A DNA stretch of 5,477 bases. It comes from Chloroflexota bacterium. Lineage in GTDB: Bacteria; Chloroflexota; Dehalococcoidia; UBA3495. How positions within the stretch are numbered: the stretch's first letter is position 1; the number at the start of each line of letters is the position of its first letter. Both the position numbers and the translations under genes were made by a program. This document shows, in pieces, positions 5,267-5,477 of this stretch. The notes under the pieces are model-generated. The model saw only the letters and a list, made by a program, of their open reading frames with translations, did not search any database and was not told the DNA's origin. Where the stretch lies: assembly GCA_022571575.1 (NCBI GenBank), contig JACZXN010000149.1, forward strand, positions 1-5,477. Direction: 5' to 3'.

Positions 5267-5477
5267 TTACCGGGCCTGCCTCACCCTGGGAAGCATGATA
5301 TACGAGATAGAACCGAAGATGAGCCCGGCCACCCCGACCACCGTCAGGGCCACCACCACCGTCGTGAGGTCCACCAGCAGGCCCACGGCCAGGCTGGACA
5401 TGAAGACGAAGCCCTGGCTGTAGAGATGCAGGCTGGTTATTCGGCTCCGCAGATGGTCGGGCACCAATGTCTGGATC
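5267..5477 (-). CDS. MFS transporter, C-terminal end (5' part beyond window edge)
   Basis: The last 69 codons of a major facilitator superfamily protein; the frame stays open to the right edge (IQT precedes the first possible start, a TTG at 5467), so this is a fragment cut by the window. VPDHLRSRITSLHLYSQG is the TM10-TM11 loop and start of TM11 of EntS/MFS_3-type exporters (usual form vP..lRgRv.sl). Two further hydrophobic segments follow (about residues 23-38, SSLAVGLLVDL..., and 38-60, VVVALTVVGVAGLIFGSISYI), fitting TM11-TM12, then a short basic tail and TAA (5267-5269). It is on the same strand as the DHA2 transporter and 58 nt upstream of it, so it is probably the first of two transporter genes in an operon. 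Substrate unknown. Confidence 0.85.
   Translation of the reverse strand, partial: IQTLVPDHLRSRITSLHLYSQGFVFMSSLAVGLLVDLTTVVVALTVVGVAGLIFGSISYIMLPRVRQAR

Overview
This 5.5 kb window is GC-rich bacterial chromosome. It is gene-dense and carries mostly metabolic and transport genes, with no RNA gene, phage, insertion sequence or CRISPR array. The style (GC-rich codons, AAGGAGG-type ribosome sites next to GTG and TTG starts, an oxalate/formate-antiporter-like MFS protein with a 'YGLLPDGD' central linker, a cytosolic cyclophilin and a Leu/Phe-type amino-acid dehydrogenase) suggests an uncultured Chloroflexota lineage such as the SAR202/Dehalococcoidia group. That placement is an inference from memory of similar proteins and is not proven by the sequence.

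Left part (3-1932). The C-terminal half of an MFS transporter (+) enters from the left edge and ends at 710. It converges on a cyclophilin peptidyl-prolyl isomerase (-, 807-1331). Upstream of the cyclophilin, also on the minus strand, is a 146-residue protein of unknown function (1492-1932). The unknown gene has its own promoter (TTGGGG, 17 nt, TATAAT) and a strong hairpin terminator. The cyclophilin then has a separate extended -10 promoter, so the two genes look like separate transcription units.

Centre (1933-3600). A 276-nt divergent intergenic region holds a perfect TATAAT on each strand. It separates the unknown gene from a complete NAD-dependent Glu/Leu/Phe/Val dehydrogenase (+), whose most likely start is a TTG at 2209 rather than the longer GTG at 2188. 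The dehydrogenase converges on a small CDGSH iron-sulfur protein (-, 3360-3566), and one excellent bidirectional terminator (3298-3338) serves both.

Right part (3600-5477). A complete 14-TM DHA2-family drug-efflux-type MFS protein (-, 3727-5208) lies 58 nt downstream of the last 69 codons of another MFS protein (-, enters from the right edge). These two probably form an operon. The 160-nt gap before the CDGSH gene has a consensus -35 box, so that gene may be transcribed separately.

Functionally the window is a mix: amino-acid deamination, protein folding, an Fe-S protein and three transporters. I see no convincing novel multi-gene system. The items most worth a second look are the unusual predicted substrate pocket of the dehydrogenase, the unknown HxH-containing protein, and the divergent promoter region that links these two genes.
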